A stretch of DNA of 64,000 nt from Modicisalibacter ilicicola DSM 19980 (GTDB taxonomy: Bacteria; Pseudomonadota; Gammaproteobacteria; Pseudomonadales; Halomonadaceae). The stretch is from positions 206,940-270,939 of the forward strand of contig NZ_FQUJ01000003.1 of assembly GCF_900128925.1 (NCBI RefSeq). Reading direction: 5' to 3'. The position numbers were made by a program, and so were the translations under genes. The notes under the pieces are model-generated. The model was not told the DNA's origin. It made no database searches and saw only the letters and a program-made list of their open reading frames with translations. Position 1 is the stretch's first letter. Every line of letters starts with the position of its first letter. This document shows, in pieces, positions 38,127 through 49,836 of this stretch.

Positions 38127-39437
38127 TCAACCACCACTGCCACTCACCCGCCAGATGACATTGCCCACGTCGTCCGCCACCAGCAGCCCGCCCTGCCGGT
38201 CGATGGCCACACCCACCGGCCGGCCCTGGGCCTTCTCGTCGGCGTTGACGAATCCGGTCAGCACATCGATCGGTTCACCGGCGGGCATGCCCTGCTCGAA
38301 GGGGACGAAGATCACCTTGTAGCCGCTGCGCGGCTTGCGATTCCAGGAGCCATGCTGGCCGACGAACATGCCATCGCTGAAGCGCTCGGGCAGATCATTG
38401 CCCTCAGCGGCCGTCAGGCCCAATGACGCGGTGTGTGGCCCAAGGGCATAATCGGGAACGAGGGCGCTGGCGACGAGATCGGGTTTTTGCGGCTCGACCC
38501 GCTCATCCACATGCTGACCGTAATAGCTGTAGGGCCAGCCGTAGAAGCCGCCTTCTTCCACCGAGGTCATGTAATCCGGCACCAGGTCGCTGCCCAGTTC
38601 GTCGCGCTCGTTGACTGCCACCCAGAGCTCGCCACTCTCGGGTTGCCAGGCCAGGCCCACCGGGTTGCGCAGCCCCGAGGCGAAGACGCGATGCTCGCCG
38701 GTGGCCGGGTCGATCTCCCAGATCGCCGCGCGGCCTTCCTCGTTTTCCAGGCCGTTTTCGCCCACGTTGCTGTTGGAGCCCACGCCAACGTAGAGCTTGT
38801 CGCCGTCCGGACTGGCGATCAGGCTCTTGGTCCAGTGGCGGTTGATGGGCCCTGCAGGAAGCTCGACGAGGGTTTCCCCCGGGGCGGTGATCCAGGTCTG
38901 GCCCTCCCGATAGGGAAAGCGCACCACGGCATCGGTATTGGCGACGAAGAACTCGTTGCCGACCAGGGCCATGCCGAAGGGTGAATTCAAGCCCTCGAGG
39001 AAGGTCGAGCGCTCGTCCGCCACGCCATCGCCATCGGTATCGCGCAGCAGGGTGATGCGATTGGCGCTCTTGCCGCCGGCGCCGGCCCGTTCCATGAACC
39101 ATCCCATGATCCAGGCGCGAAGCCCTCCGGCTTCCTTGGGCGGGCGATTGGTCTCGGCCACCAGGACATCGCCATTGGGCAGCACGTGGAGCCAGCGAGG
39201 ATGATCGAGCCCATCGGCGAACGCCGTCACCTCGGTGCCCTGAACGGCATCCGGCTTCTCACCCGATGGCCAGCCCGTGGCCGGCGCGATGTTCACCGTG
39301 GGGAACAGCGTCTCGCTGGGCGGAGGCAATTGCGGGTCGGGGCCTGTCCCGGCGGAGACCGGCAATTTGGCCATGTCGCCGCAGGCGGTCATCATCAGGG
39401 CAAGGAGCCCGAGAATGCTCGGGAGCAGCAGAGGCAT
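38127..39437 (-). CDS. PQQ-dependent sugar dehydrogenase (sorbosone dehydrogenase-like), lipoprotein
   Basis: A 436-residue protein. A lipoprotein signal peptide ([16 protein letters not shown]) has the lipobox cysteine about residue 21. The mature part is a six-bladed propeller of the GDH/sorbosone type ([72 protein letters not shown]). The active-site arginine/histidine regions are present. It would oxidise an aldose or sorbosone-like sugar in the periplasm using PQQ. The start at 39437 follows GAGGGTG. A paralogue lies at 50915-52348. Confidence 0.85.
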   Translation of the reverse strand: MPLLLPSILGLLALMMTACGDMAKLPVSAGTGPDPQLPPPSETLFPTVNIAPATGWPSGEKPDAVQGTEVTAFADGLDHPRWLHVLPNGDVLVAETNRPPKEAGGLRAWIMGWFMERAGAGGKSANRITLLRDTDGDGVADERSTFLEGLNSPFGMALVGNEFFVANTDAVVRFPYREGQTWITAPGETLVELPAGPINRHWTKSLIASPDGDKLYVGVGSNSNVGENGLENEEGRAAIWEIDPATGEHRVFASGLRNPVGLAWQPESGELWVAVNERDELGSDLVPDYMTSVEEGGFYGWPYSYYGQHVDERVEPQKPDLVASALVPDYALGPHTASLGLTAAEGNDLPERFSDGMFVGQHGSWNRKPRSGYKVIFVPFEQGMPAGEPIDVLTGFVNADEKAQGRPVGVAIDRQGGLLVADDVGNVIWRVSGSGG

Positions 39438-39610
39438 GGCGGCACCCTCATCTGGCAGACTTGTGATATTTCTGAGATCAGTGTCGGCCATAGTGGCCGA
39501 CTCGACCAGAGACTCCGACATGCCGGGTTGAGCTTCCTCCTCTCGCTTGTCGAAGGTTTCATCGGCAACCGGCATCGTACCGGCACCAAGCTATCGCCTC
39601 ACCCGAGCAT

Positions 39611-40867
39611 CTAGGCAGCCGGCTCGGCCGCCTCGGCCTCGGATGCCGCCTCGTGCTTGCGTTCGGTGCGGGCGATGATCGAGGTGCCAACCAGATCGCC
39701 AGTGACGTTGAGTGCCGTGGCCCCCATGCCGACCAAGGCATCGATGGAGGCCAGCAGGGCGACCGTCTCGATCGGCAACCCCACCTGGGCGAAGACGGTG
39801 GCGATCATGACGATACCGGCGCCCGGCACGCCGGCCGTGCCGATCGAGGTCAGGGTACCGATCAGCACGATCTGGACCATGCTCATGAAATCCAGCGGCG
39901 CACCGATGACGTTGGCCGCGAAGACGGCGGAGATCGCGATGCGTATCGCCGCACCGTCCATGTTGATGGTGGCACCGAGCGGCAGACTGACCCCATAAAG
40001 GTTGCGGGGCAGTTCCAGGCGCCGGGCGGCATCGAGGGTCAGCGGCAAGGTGCCCGAACTGCTCTGGGTAGCGAAGGCCGTGGCCATCGGCGTTCGCGCC
40101 TCGCGGAAGAAGGCTTTCAGTCGCACCCCGAAAAGACGCATCAGCACGCAATAGATGACGAGATGGACGGCCAACGCAATGTAGAGCACCGCCACCATGT
40201 CGCCCAACGACAGAATCGTGGCCATGCCCTGCTTGCCGACCGTCTCGGCGACGATCGCGAAGACGCCGATGGGCACGTACTGCAGCACGCCAGCCATGAC
40301 CTTCAGCGTCATTTCGTTCAGGCCGTTGATCACCCGATAGAGGTGCTCGCCAAGATCGGCATGGGTCCTGGAGGTGCGCAGTTTCAAGAGGGCGAGACCG
40401 AAGACGATGGCCGTGAAGATGATGCCCAGCAGGTTCACCTCGGCGAACGCCGTGAAGACGTTATCCGGCACGATGTTCAACAGAACCTGCACGAATCCCG
40501 GGTTCTCGGGTACCTCTACCTGGGCATTCTCGTCGAGGGTCAGACCGCTCCCCGGCTCGAACAGCGTGGCGACGCCAAGCCCGACGACGATCGCCAGCGC
40601 GGAGGTGACGACATAGTACGCAAGTAGCTTGCGACCCATGCGCCCCATGCTGCCAGGGCTGGCCTGATTGATGCCGACCATCAGCGTGAACAGCACGATC
40701 GGCACGATGAGGAACTTCAGGAGCCGCAGCAGCAGGTCGCCGAACGGCGCCAGCCAGTCGGCGGCCGCCTGCCCGCCCAGCAGGCCGACGATCACACCGA
40801 GCACGAGGGCAATACTGACCCGCAGGATCAGCGAGGCATCCAGGTAGGCTCGCAGCAGCGTTTTCAT
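39611..40867 (-). CDS. dicarboxylate/amino acid:cation symporter (DAACS family)
   Basis: A 418-residue membrane protein of the GltP/DctA class. Typical motifs are LLRLLKFLIVPIVLFTLMVG, the serine-rich re-entrant loop (FATQSSSGTLPLTLDAARRL) and GATINMDGAAI followed by AGVPGAGIVM. It imports glutamate/aspartate or C4-dicarboxylates with Na+ or H+; the exact substrate cannot be fixed. The start at 40867 follows CGGAGG. A C-terminal Ala/Glu-rich tail is unremarkable. Confidence 0.9.
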   Translation of the reverse strand: MKTLLRAYLDASLILRVSIALVLGVIVGLLGGQAAADWLAPFGDLLLRLLKFLIVPIVLFTLMVGINQASPGSMGRMGRKLLAYYVVTSALAIVVGLGVATLFEPGSGLTLDENAQVEVPENPGFVQVLLNIVPDNVFTAFAEVNLLGIIFTAIVFGLALLKLRTSRTHADLGEHLYRVINGLNEMTLKVMAGVLQYVPIGVFAIVAETVGKQGMATILSLGDMVAVLYIALAVHLVIYCVLMRLFGVRLKAFFREARTPMATAFATQSSSGTLPLTLDAARRLELPRNLYGVSLPLGATINMDGAAIRIAISAVFAANVIGAPLDFMSMVQIVLIGTLTSIGTAGVPGAGIVMIATVFAQVGLPIETVALLASIDALVGMGATALNVTGDLVGTSIIARTERKHEAASEAEAAEPAA

Positions 40868-43397
<2,530 letters not shown>

Positions 43398-43445
43398 TAT
43401 TGGCCTGCGTGATTTCAGCAAGTGCAGGTCATTAAAAAACGAAGG

Positions 43446-43480
43446 CGGCGTTTCAATGGAAGTTGAAACGCCGTTTTTTT
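43446..43480 (+). terminator. rho-independent terminator of katG
   Basis: CGGCGTTTCAA and TTGAAACGCCG form a perfect 11-bp stem with a 6-base loop, followed by seven T. Confidence 0.95.
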
Positions 43481-43540
43481 ATGACTCCTCGACACTGGGC
43501 GTGGAATTCGTCTCCTGAGCCAAGGCTCGAAGTGCCTATC

Positions 43541-43611
43541 GCTCGCTGAAGCGAGCTCCCACAAGTGATCAAAGCCATCGGGTGGTGCGGGCCCGATTTA
43601 TCGGGCGATGG
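43541..43611. repeat. REP-like palindromic units
   Basis: GCTCGCTGAAGCGAGC (43541-43556) and GCCCGATTTATCGGGC (43591-43606) are perfect hairpins; the second is nested in an outer CCATCG...CGATGG stem (43575-43611). They resemble repetitive extragenic palindromes. The gene-free stretch 43481-43778 holds these and an open minus-strand frame without recognisable homology. Confidence 0.45.
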
Positions 43612-43778
43612 ATCAGGCCAACTCCACATGAAACGTCGAAGAGCTAGAAATACTTGACCACTACATGATCGCTTTACGTGCCCCCGCCAAACCACGCCCA
43701 AGGGGCTGGGGCTGAGCTTGCAGCAAGCCTTGAGCTTGCCCAGTTCTGCCATAGCCACGTTGCCTCCATCAATCACGA

Positions 43779-44264
43779 TCACCTGCGCTCGTGGCGAGCC
43801 AGCTTGATTGCGAACAGCGGCAATTTGCGGCCAGGGATGCTTTCTGATTCCCGCTCACCGATACGCATGCCCCCGGCTACAGTATAGAAATGCTCTGCGT
43901 TCGGATCACCTTGGATGATTAGCTGTGTTGCCCCTAGCGCGGCCGCTGCCGCCTTTGCATGTTCAATAAGTGCACGGCCAATGCCACTTCCGATGTGAGT
44001 CGGCTCGACAAACAGTGCCTCCAGCTCCCACTCTGAGTCCGTTAGTCTCTCCAGTGCGTAGTACCCGACAATACTCTCGCACAGCTCCGCGACGGCACAG
44101 TGAAAGCGAGGGTCATCGAGGTTGGTCGCGGGGACGGTAAGCTCGTTTCGACATGCCTCCATGAACTGACTGGAGTAGCCCCAATACGCTTTCGAACTGA
44201 AGGCCAGTGCAGAGAGCATCTCTGCCTCATTCGCATGCGCTGGGCGGATTAGAAGCTGTTTCAC
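43779..44264 (-). CDS. GNAT-family N-acetyltransferase
   Basis: A protein of about 161 residues with the GNAT fold: LLIRPAHANEAEMLSALAF, then the acetyl-CoA motif A region LEALFVEPTHIGSGIGRALIEHAK, and motif B (AEHFYTVAGGMRIGER). The substrate is unknown. The start is uncertain: a GTG at 44264 begins where family members begin, while an ATG at 44336 gives 24 more residues. It follows ycaO on the same strand, separated by a strong hairpin. Confidence 0.82.
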   Translation of the reverse strand: MKQLLIRPAHANEAEMLSALAFSSKAYWGYSSQFMEACRNELTVPATNLDDPRFHCAVAELCESIVGYYALERLTDSEWELEALFVEPTHIGSGIGRALIEHAKAAAAALGATQLIIQGDPNAEHFYTVAGGMRIGERESESIPGRKLPLFAIKLARHERR

Positions 44265-44315
44265 CGTGGTGCCTGACACGAAGTTGTGAATAGCCTCGTG
44301 TATTCTAGGCTGAAT

Positions 44316-44349
44316 CGCCCCGGGCCAGAGAATCAACTGGCCCGGGGCG
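44316..44349. terminator. strong GC-rich hairpin downstream of ycaO
   Basis: CGCCCCGGGCCAG and CTGGCCCGGGGCG form a perfect 13-bp stem with an 8-base loop, 31 bp past the ycaO stop. There is no T-run, but the stem is very stable and probably limits read-through into the acetyltransferase gene. Confidence 0.6.
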
Positions 44350-44379
44350 CTAGATTGTTACGGGAAGAGGTGTCTCGCT

Positions 44380-46584
44380 TTAAACCGCCATGCCTGCTCT
44401 GGCGGCGCGCGCCGCATGCAGCTTCTTGTAGCTCTCGATCAGGCGCTGGTGTCTGTCGATTCCTTCCAGCGTCATGCTGGTGGGCGTCAGGCCGTGGAAG
44501 CGCACCTCGCCGGTCACCGAGCCGACCACGGCGTGCATGGTCTCGTCACCGAACATGCGCCTCAGGTTGTAGAGGTAGTCGTCCAGGGCCAGCTCGTCAT
44601 CCAGGGTGATTTCCAGCACGGCCTGCATCGCCTGATAGAATAGCCCCCGCGCGACGGTGTTGTCGTTAAACTGCAGGAACATCTCGACACGGTCCAGCGC
44701 CTCCTCGAACTGCTGCAGCGCCAGGTGGATCAGCAGCTTCAATTCCTGGAGGGTGAGCTCGGACCACACGGTGTTGTCGTCGAACTCGATGCCGATCAGG
44801 GTGACGACCTTCATCTGCTCGTCGAGCGCACTCTCCTCCAGGCGCTCGAGCAGGTCGGCCAGTTGCGCATCGTCCAGGGAATGCAGGTTGAGGATATCCT
44901 CGCGGAAGGCCAGCGCCGTGTTGGTGTTGTCCCAGACCAGGTCCTCCACGGGATACACCTCGGAATAGCCGGGCACCAGGATGCGGCATACCGGCGCGCC
45001 CAGGTCCTCGTGCACGGCCATGTAGGCTTCCAGCCCCTCGTCCGCGAGGATCTGGAACAGGCGGGCCGCCTCTTCCTCGTTGGTGCCGGAAAAATCCCAC
45101 TCGCAGAACTCGACGTCCTGCTTGGCGCTGAAGAAGCGCCAGGAGATCACCCCCGACGAGTCGATGAAGTGCTCGACGTAGTTGTTCGGCTCGGCCACCG
45201 CCTGGGAGTTGAAGGTGGGCGGCGGCAGATCGTTCAGGCCCTCGAAGCTGCGCCCCTGCAGCAGCTCGGTGAGGCTGCGCTCCAGCGCCACCTCGAAGCT
45301 GGGATGCGCACCGAATGAGGCAAACACGCCGCCGGTGCGCGGGTTCATCAGGGTGACGCAGGCCACCGGGAACTGCCCGCCGAGGGAGGCATCCTTGACC
45401 AGCACCGGGAAGCCCTGCACCTCCAGCGCTTCGAGACCCTCGACAATGCCGGGGTATTTCGCCAGCACGGCCTCGGGCACGTCGGGCAGCGCGATCTCTT
45501 CCTCGATGATGCGCTTCTTCACCGCCCGCTCGAAGATCTCCGACAGGCACTGTACCTGGGCCTCGGCCAGTGTATTGCCGGCGCTCATGCCGTTGCTGAG
45601 GTAGAGATTCTCGATCAGGTTCGAGGGGAAGTAGACCGTCTCGCCGTCCGACTGGCGCACGAAGGGCAAGGACACGATACCGCGTTCCACCTTGCCGGAG
45701 TTGGTGTCGAACAGGTGCGAGCCGCGCAGCTCGCCGTCGGGATCAAAAATCGCCCGGCAATGATCATCCAGTATGCCCGCCGGCAGTTCGTCGTTCGGCC
45801 CCGGCTGGAACCACTCCTCGTGGGGATAATGAACGAACGCGCTATTGGCGATCTCCTCGCCGAAGAACTGATCGTTGTAGAAGAAGTTGCAGCTCAGGCG
45901 CTCGATGAACTCGCCCAGCGCCGAGCACAGCGCGGCTTCCTTGGTGGCGCCCTTGCCGTTGGTGAAGCACATCGGCGAGGCGGCATCGCGAATGTGCAGC
46001 GACCACACGTGCGGCACGATGTTGCGCCACGAGGCAATCTCGATCTTCATGCCGAGCTCCTCGAGGATGCCGGTCATGTTGGCGATGGTCTGCTCCAGCG
46101 GCAGATCCTTGCCCTCGATCCAGGTGCTTTCGCCCTCGGCCCCGTTCTTGACGCTGGTGCCCATCAGAAGCGCTTGCGCGTCTTCATCGATGTTGTCGAC
46201 CACCTCGATCCGGAACTCCGGGTTGTTCTGGATCACCCGCTTGACCGAGCAGCGCTCGATGGAGCGCAGGATGCCCTCGCGGTCCTTGTCGGACAGGTCG
46301 TTCGGCAGCTCGACCTGAATCCTGAAGATCTGGTTGTAGCGATTCTCCGGGTCGACGATGTTGTTCTGCGACAGCCGGATGTTCTCGGTGGGGATGTCTC
46401 GCGCGTTGCAGTACACCCGTGCGAAGTACGCGGCACACAGCGCCGACGAGGCCAGGAAGTAGTCGAACGGCCCCGGCGCGGAACCATCGCCCTTGTAGCG
46501 GATCGGCTGATCGGTGATGACGGAGAAGTCGTCGAACCTGGCTTCCTGACGCAGGTTGTCGAGATAGTTGACCTTGATTTCCAT
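44380..46584 (-). CDS. ycaO: OsmC-YcaO fusion protein
   Basis: A 734-residue protein. Residues 1-135 or so form an OsmC-like domain (MEIKVNYLDNLRQEARFDDF; DYFLASSALCAAYFARVYCN; IQVELPNDLSDKDREGILRS). The rest is a full YcaO ATP-grasp-unrelated cyclodehydratase-type domain (GKGATKEAALCSALGEFIERL; NGMSAGNTLAEAQVQCLSEI; VACVTLMNPRTGGVFASFGA), with the C-terminal helical extension of E. coli YcaO. E. coli YcaO assists beta-methylthiolation of ribosomal protein S12 by RimO. The OsmC cysteine is retained at SALCAAYF. No peptide substrate gene or partner dehydrogenase is nearby, so a RiPP role is not supported. Confidence 0.93.
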   Translation of the reverse strand: MEIKVNYLDNLRQEARFDDFSVITDQPIRYKGDGSAPGPFDYFLASSALCAAYFARVYCNARDIPTENIRLSQNNIVDPENRYNQIFRIQVELPNDLSDKDREGILRSIERCSVKRVIQNNPEFRIEVVDNIDEDAQALLMGTSVKNGAEGESTWIEGKDLPLEQTIANMTGILEELGMKIEIASWRNIVPHVWSLHIRDAASPMCFTNGKGATKEAALCSALGEFIERLSCNFFYNDQFFGEEIANSAFVHYPHEEWFQPGPNDELPAGILDDHCRAIFDPDGELRGSHLFDTNSGKVERGIVSLPFVRQSDGETVYFPSNLIENLYLSNGMSAGNTLAEAQVQCLSEIFERAVKKRIIEEEIALPDVPEAVLAKYPGIVEGLEALEVQGFPVLVKDASLGGQFPVACVTLMNPRTGGVFASFGAHPSFEVALERSLTELLQGRSFEGLNDLPPPTFNSQAVAEPNNYVEHFIDSSGVISWRFFSAKQDVEFCEWDFSGTNEEEAARLFQILADEGLEAYMAVHEDLGAPVCRILVPGYSEVYPVEDLVWDNTNTALAFREDILNLHSLDDAQLADLLERLEESALDEQMKVVTLIGIEFDDNTVWSELTLQELKLLIHLALQQFEEALDRVEMFLQFNDNTVARGLFYQAMQAVLEITLDDELALDDYLYNLRRMFGDETMHAVVGSVTGEVRFHGLTPTSMTLEGIDRHQRLIESYKKLHAARAARAGMAV

Positions 46585-46748
46585 GGACAGTGGCCGTGTT
46601 GGTGGCTTTCGGCTGGCTATGGCGCGTCATTATCCAGCTTTTCCGGCCCTTCGTCTGCAAAACGGCACGCTGATTCGGGTGATTCCCGCCCGCGACAGGC
46701 ACCGAAAAGTGGAATGCCCCGGGTGCCCGGATACCCCAGGGGCCGCTA

Positions 46749-48035
46749 TCATGGCTTGGCCGCGGGCGTTTCGGCTTCCTCCTCGACGGGCTCCTCCAGT
46801 GGCTCGCCCGCCTCGTTCTGGAGCTGGTGATCGTACGCCGCCTGGAGGCCGCTCTCCTCGTCAGCCTCTTCCTCTTCCCACTGGGCAATGTGGCCCGGGT
46901 AGAAGGGCGACAGGATGCCCACCAGGATGCCGAGAGCAGCGAACATGGCAAACGCATCGGCATAACCGAAGGCATTGACCAGCCCACCGACGACTGGTGA
47001 GCCGGTCGCCTGTCCGAGCGATACCGCCATGAAGGGCAGTACCGGCCCCACCGACAGTCGGCCCGGCAACAGGCGGATACCGGTCATCAGATAGAGCCCC
47101 GTCAGGCTCATGTAGGCCAGGCCGAAGACCAGCGCGGAGAAGGCCGCCAGCACCGGCTGGGCGGGGCTGGCGGCGAGCAACGCCAGGCTCGCCGCCAGCA
47201 TCATCAGCATCAGGGCATGGGTAATGGGGGGATTGTTGCGATCGGCCAGGTCGGCCACCACGGCACCGCCGAGACCGGCGATGCCTACCGCGAGCCATAG
47301 CCACCCGGTGGCGCCGGGCGGCAAGCCGCCGAGGGTGACCACCAGGTCGGGCGCGAAGATCCAGTACGCGGAGGAGATGAACCCCATCAAGTAGGCAAAC
47401 AGCGAGAGCCTGATGAGGCGCGACCACGGCAGTTCACGGATCGGGGGCGGCGGCGCGGCGTTGGACGGCACGACCCGCGACACCGAGGGCAAAAAGCGCC
47501 AGGCGGCAATCACGCCAATGGCCGCCAGGACGGCGAAGGAGAGGTACGCGACACGCCAGGCGCCGGCCAGGAACAGCACCGTCGGCACGGCGACGATCAC
47601 GCCGATGCTGGTCCCCGCGTTCATGACCGAACTGACGCGGCCGTGCAGCGAGCGTTTCACCAGCGCCTGCATGCCGGCCGTGAGCGCGGGCATCATCAGG
47701 CCAGTGCAGATGCCGCACGCGAACACTCCCGCGCCCAGCATCAGCGCGTCGGAGGCCTGGCTGATCAGCGCCAGACCACCAACGCCGAACAGGCCGGACA
47801 GCATCGCCGTGTAGCGGGCGCCGAGATAATCGGTCGCGAGGGGCGCGACCGCCGTGGCCAGCAGGAAGCTGATGAGCGGCAGCGCACCGATGATGCCGAT
47901 CACGTACGGCGTGAGTTCCAGCTCGTCGCGGATCGGGGGCACGAAGAGCCCGAAGGCGAAGCGCGCAAGCCCGTAACTGATCGCGATAAGCGCTGCACCG
48001 AAGATCGCGAACCCTGTGCTCGAAAGAGGTTTCAT
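46749..48035 (-). CDS. MFS transporter
   Basis: A 428-residue, 12-helix major facilitator (AIFGAALIAISYGLARFAFG; signature loop ATDYLGARYTAMLSGLFGVG; second half GGAVVADLADRNNPP). A cytoplasmic acidic tail (EEEEADEESG ... EEPVEEEAETPAAKP) is appended. The YbfB/cyanate-permease-like layout suggests efflux or small-molecule transport; the substrate is unknown. The start at 48035 follows GGAGGGG. It lies in the segment bracketed by ycaO and a decayed ycaO 5' copy. Confidence 0.88.
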   Translation of the reverse strand: MKPLSSTGFAIFGAALIAISYGLARFAFGLFVPPIRDELELTPYVIGIIGALPLISFLLATAVAPLATDYLGARYTAMLSGLFGVGGLALISQASDALMLGAGVFACGICTGLMMPALTAGMQALVKRSLHGRVSSVMNAGTSIGVIVAVPTVLFLAGAWRVAYLSFAVLAAIGVIAAWRFLPSVSRVVPSNAAPPPPIRELPWSRLIRLSLFAYLMGFISSAYWIFAPDLVVTLGGLPPGATGWLWLAVGIAGLGGAVVADLADRNNPPITHALMLMMLAASLALLAASPAQPVLAAFSALVFGLAYMSLTGLYLMTGIRLLPGRLSVGPVLPFMAVSLGQATGSPVVGGLVNAFGYADAFAMFAALGILVGILSPFYPGHIAQWEEEEADEESGLQAAYDHQLQNEAGEPLEEPVEEEAETPAAKP

Positions 48036-48231
48036 GGCCCCTCCGCCAGATGAATTGCGAAGATTCCGGTCCATTGCACTGCCAGGCCCGACCTACCGCG
48101 ATAGCGGCGCTATAGACTCGACCTTGCAACCGCCCCCCGTCAATATGCCACCCTGCGATAAGCACTCAATCGCCCGACGTGAGGCTATCCTCAAGATTCC
48201 ACTTTACCCGCAGGCGGGAAGGAGCATCCCC

Positions 48232-48519
48232 ATGAGCGACAGGAATGCCTACGAGCAGAAGCTGCGTGCCAAGCTGGATGAGTTGCAGGCCGAGGTGGAC
48301 AAGATGAGGGCTCGCGCCCAGGAGGCCGAGGCCGATGCGCGTATCGAGCGGGAGCAGGAAGCCGATCACCTCGATAAAAAACGTGAGGAGATGCGCCAGA
48401 AGCTCGACGAGCTGCGCAACTCCAGTGACGACGCCTGGGACGACATCAAGGCCGGCGCGGAACGCGCCTGGAGTTCCCTGAACGAATCCCTCGAACGGGC
48501 GCGTTCTCGCTTCAAGTAG
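48232..48519 (+). CDS. coiled-coil protein, small stress-response type
   Basis: A 95-residue, highly charged protein that is almost entirely one predicted coiled coil (KLRAKLDELQAEVDKMRARA; then REEMRQKLDELRNSSDDAWD and AERAWSSLNESLERARSRF). Similar short coiled-coil proteins are annotated as sll1863-type stress proteins; no function is proven. GGAAGGAG precedes the ATG. Confidence 0.78.
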   Translation: MSDRNAYEQKLRAKLDELQAEVDKMRARAQEAEADARIEREQEADHLDKKREEMRQKLDELRNSSDDAWDDIKAGAERAWSSLNESLERARSRFK

Positions 48520-48639
48520 TCCGGAGCCCCTTCCCCGGAGCGCCTCTTTCTCCGGAGCGCTCCCTGTGGCGCTCCCCTTTCACATCACTCGCCCAGGCCT
48601 CGACGACCAGGCCCGTGGGTGGTCGATAACGGATGTTCC

Positions 48640-49167
48640 ATGGAAGAGATCGGCCTGAGATGGCTGCTGGGCCAGGGCGTCAGCCTGGTGGCCCTGGGCC
48701 TGTGCCTGGTGGCCTTTGCCAGCAAGCGCGACGACAAGCTGTTCGTGCTGCTGCTGTTCGCCAACGTCGCCTTCGCCGCGCAGTTCGCGCTCTTCGAGAG
48801 CTGGGTGGCGGCCGGCATCTCGGCGCTGATCGTGCTGCGCATCGCCCTGGTGCGCCGCTTCCCGCGTCACCGCGCGCTCATGATCGGGATGCTCCTGGCC
48901 ACCCTGGCGGTGGCCCTGCTGACCTGGAGCGGCCCGCGGGACATCCCGGCGTTGGCAGCGGGGCTGCTGGGCACCTGGGGCATGTTCATGCTGCGCGGGA
49001 TCGCCATGCGCGCCGCCCTGGCCGTGGCGGCGCTGTGCTGGGTCATCAGCAACCTGCTGGCCGGCTCGGTCGGCGGCACCCTCGCCGAGAGCCTGATCTT
49101 CCTGACCAACGTGATCACCATGCTGCGCCTGCGCCGCGATGCCCGCCTGCGCCATATCCACGGCTGA
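48640..49167 (+). CDS. YgjV-family inner-membrane protein
   Basis: A 175-residue protein with six hydrophobic helices and the YgjV pattern (GQGVSLVALGLCLVAFASKR; LLGTWGMFMLRGIAMRAALA; ESLIFLTNVITMLRLRRDA). Its function is unknown. ATG 48640 was preferred; a GTG at 48619 would add seven residues. The stop codon lies directly before the decayed ycaO fragment. Confidence 0.78.
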   Translation: MEEIGLRWLLGQGVSLVALGLCLVAFASKRDDKLFVLLLFANVAFAAQFALFESWVAAGISALIVLRIALVRRFPRHRALMIGMLLATLAVALLTWSGPRDIPALAAGLLGTWGMFMLRGIAMRAALAVAALCWVISNLLAGSVGGTLAESLIFLTNVITMLRLRRDARLRHIHG

Positions 49168-49168
49168 A

Positions 49169-49275
49169 GCGGAGCCATCGCCCTTGTAACGAATCGGCTG
49201 AACGGTGATGACGGAGAAATCGTCGAACCTGGCTTCCTGACACAGGTTGTCGAGATAATTGACCTTGATTTCCAT
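49169..49275 (-). pseudogene. decayed copy of the ycaO 5' end
   Basis: About 107 bp match 46478-46584 with a handful of substitutions, including the ATG and the first ~35 codons (MEIKVNYLDNLCQEARFDDF; SVITVQPIRYKGDGSA). The orientation is the same as ycaO. A second, shorter repeat of the start region (CTTGATTTCCATGGACAGT) lies at 49283-49301, so the left edge is itself duplicated. The frame runs into unrelated DNA after codon 36. Confidence 0.85.
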
Positions 49276-49301
49276 GGGTTGATCTTGATTTCCATGGACA
49301 G

Positions 49302-49826
49302 TTAGCTCACCAACACCTCTAACTCCTGGTCATGCTCAGGAGACTGGCGGTGCGTCAGCTTAAACAGATTGACCTGCAGTGCAGCAGAGGCGATATCCAT
49401 CACACTAGGCTCCAGTGCGTAGCTACCGCGAGCATCCAGCCACGTCAGGATGTCCGAGAGGTGCCAAAGCGAGGCGTTGCCTTCATGAACGGGGTCGGGG
49501 AAAGTATCTGGATTGGCCAGCATCAACTTACGTAGATTCTGACGGGACATGCCAACCATTTCCGCCACGTCGGTCAGCCCGACAAAATCGGGGGTTACCT
49601 CAATCAGCCGCACTGTCGGCAGAGCCTGCTTCACGTCCGCCAATGCACTGCACAACGCCTGCCATGCGTCATCGGCTTCACGGGTGAACTCAAGCGCCAA
49701 ACGCCCCGGCTGGCCGATACCGATCAGTGCGTCATCGCAGCCGGCTTCTCCAAGTCGCTCGATCAACGCGTCAGTGTCGGTATCTTGCTCGGTAAGCCGG
49801 TATTTGAGTGTGAAGATATATTCCAT
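49302..49826 (-). CDS. HTH-containing partner of a candidate toxin-antitoxin pair
   Basis: A 174-residue protein. Residues 1-75 look like a small alpha/beta domain (MEYIFTLKYRLTEQDTDTDA; GIGQPGRLALEFTREADDAW). Residues 85-130 form an excisionase/AlpA-like helix-turn-helix (VGLTDVAEMVGMSRQNLRKL; HLSDILTWLDARG). A short helical tail follows. It begins 10 bp after the stop of the Cys-rich gene at 49837 and would be co-transcribed with it from the promoter with the 28-bp palindrome. Such a design fits an antitoxin/repressor; this is inference. Confidence 0.7.
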   Translation of the reverse strand: MEYIFTLKYRLTEQDTDTDALIERLGEAGCDDALIGIGQPGRLALEFTREADDAWQALCSALADVKQALPTVRLIEVTPDFVGLTDVAEMVGMSRQNLRKLMLANPDTFPDPVHEGNASLWHLSDILTWLDARGSYALEPSVMDIASAALQVNLFKLTHRQSPEHDQELEVLVS

Positions 49827-49836
49827 GACGTGCTCC

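Noticed and set aside
43453-43782. A 109-codon minus-strand gene between katG and the acetyltransferase
   Set aside because: It runs through the katG terminator and REP-like hairpins and has no family resemblance.
44316-44349. An integron attC site
   Set aside because: The hairpin is a simple perfect inverted repeat without the paired core boxes, extrahelical bases or an integrase gene nearby.
44380-46584. A RiPP cyclodehydratase locus based on the YcaO domain
   Set aside because: No precursor peptide, dehydrogenase or export gene accompanies it, and the C-terminal extension is that of the ribosomal YcaO group.
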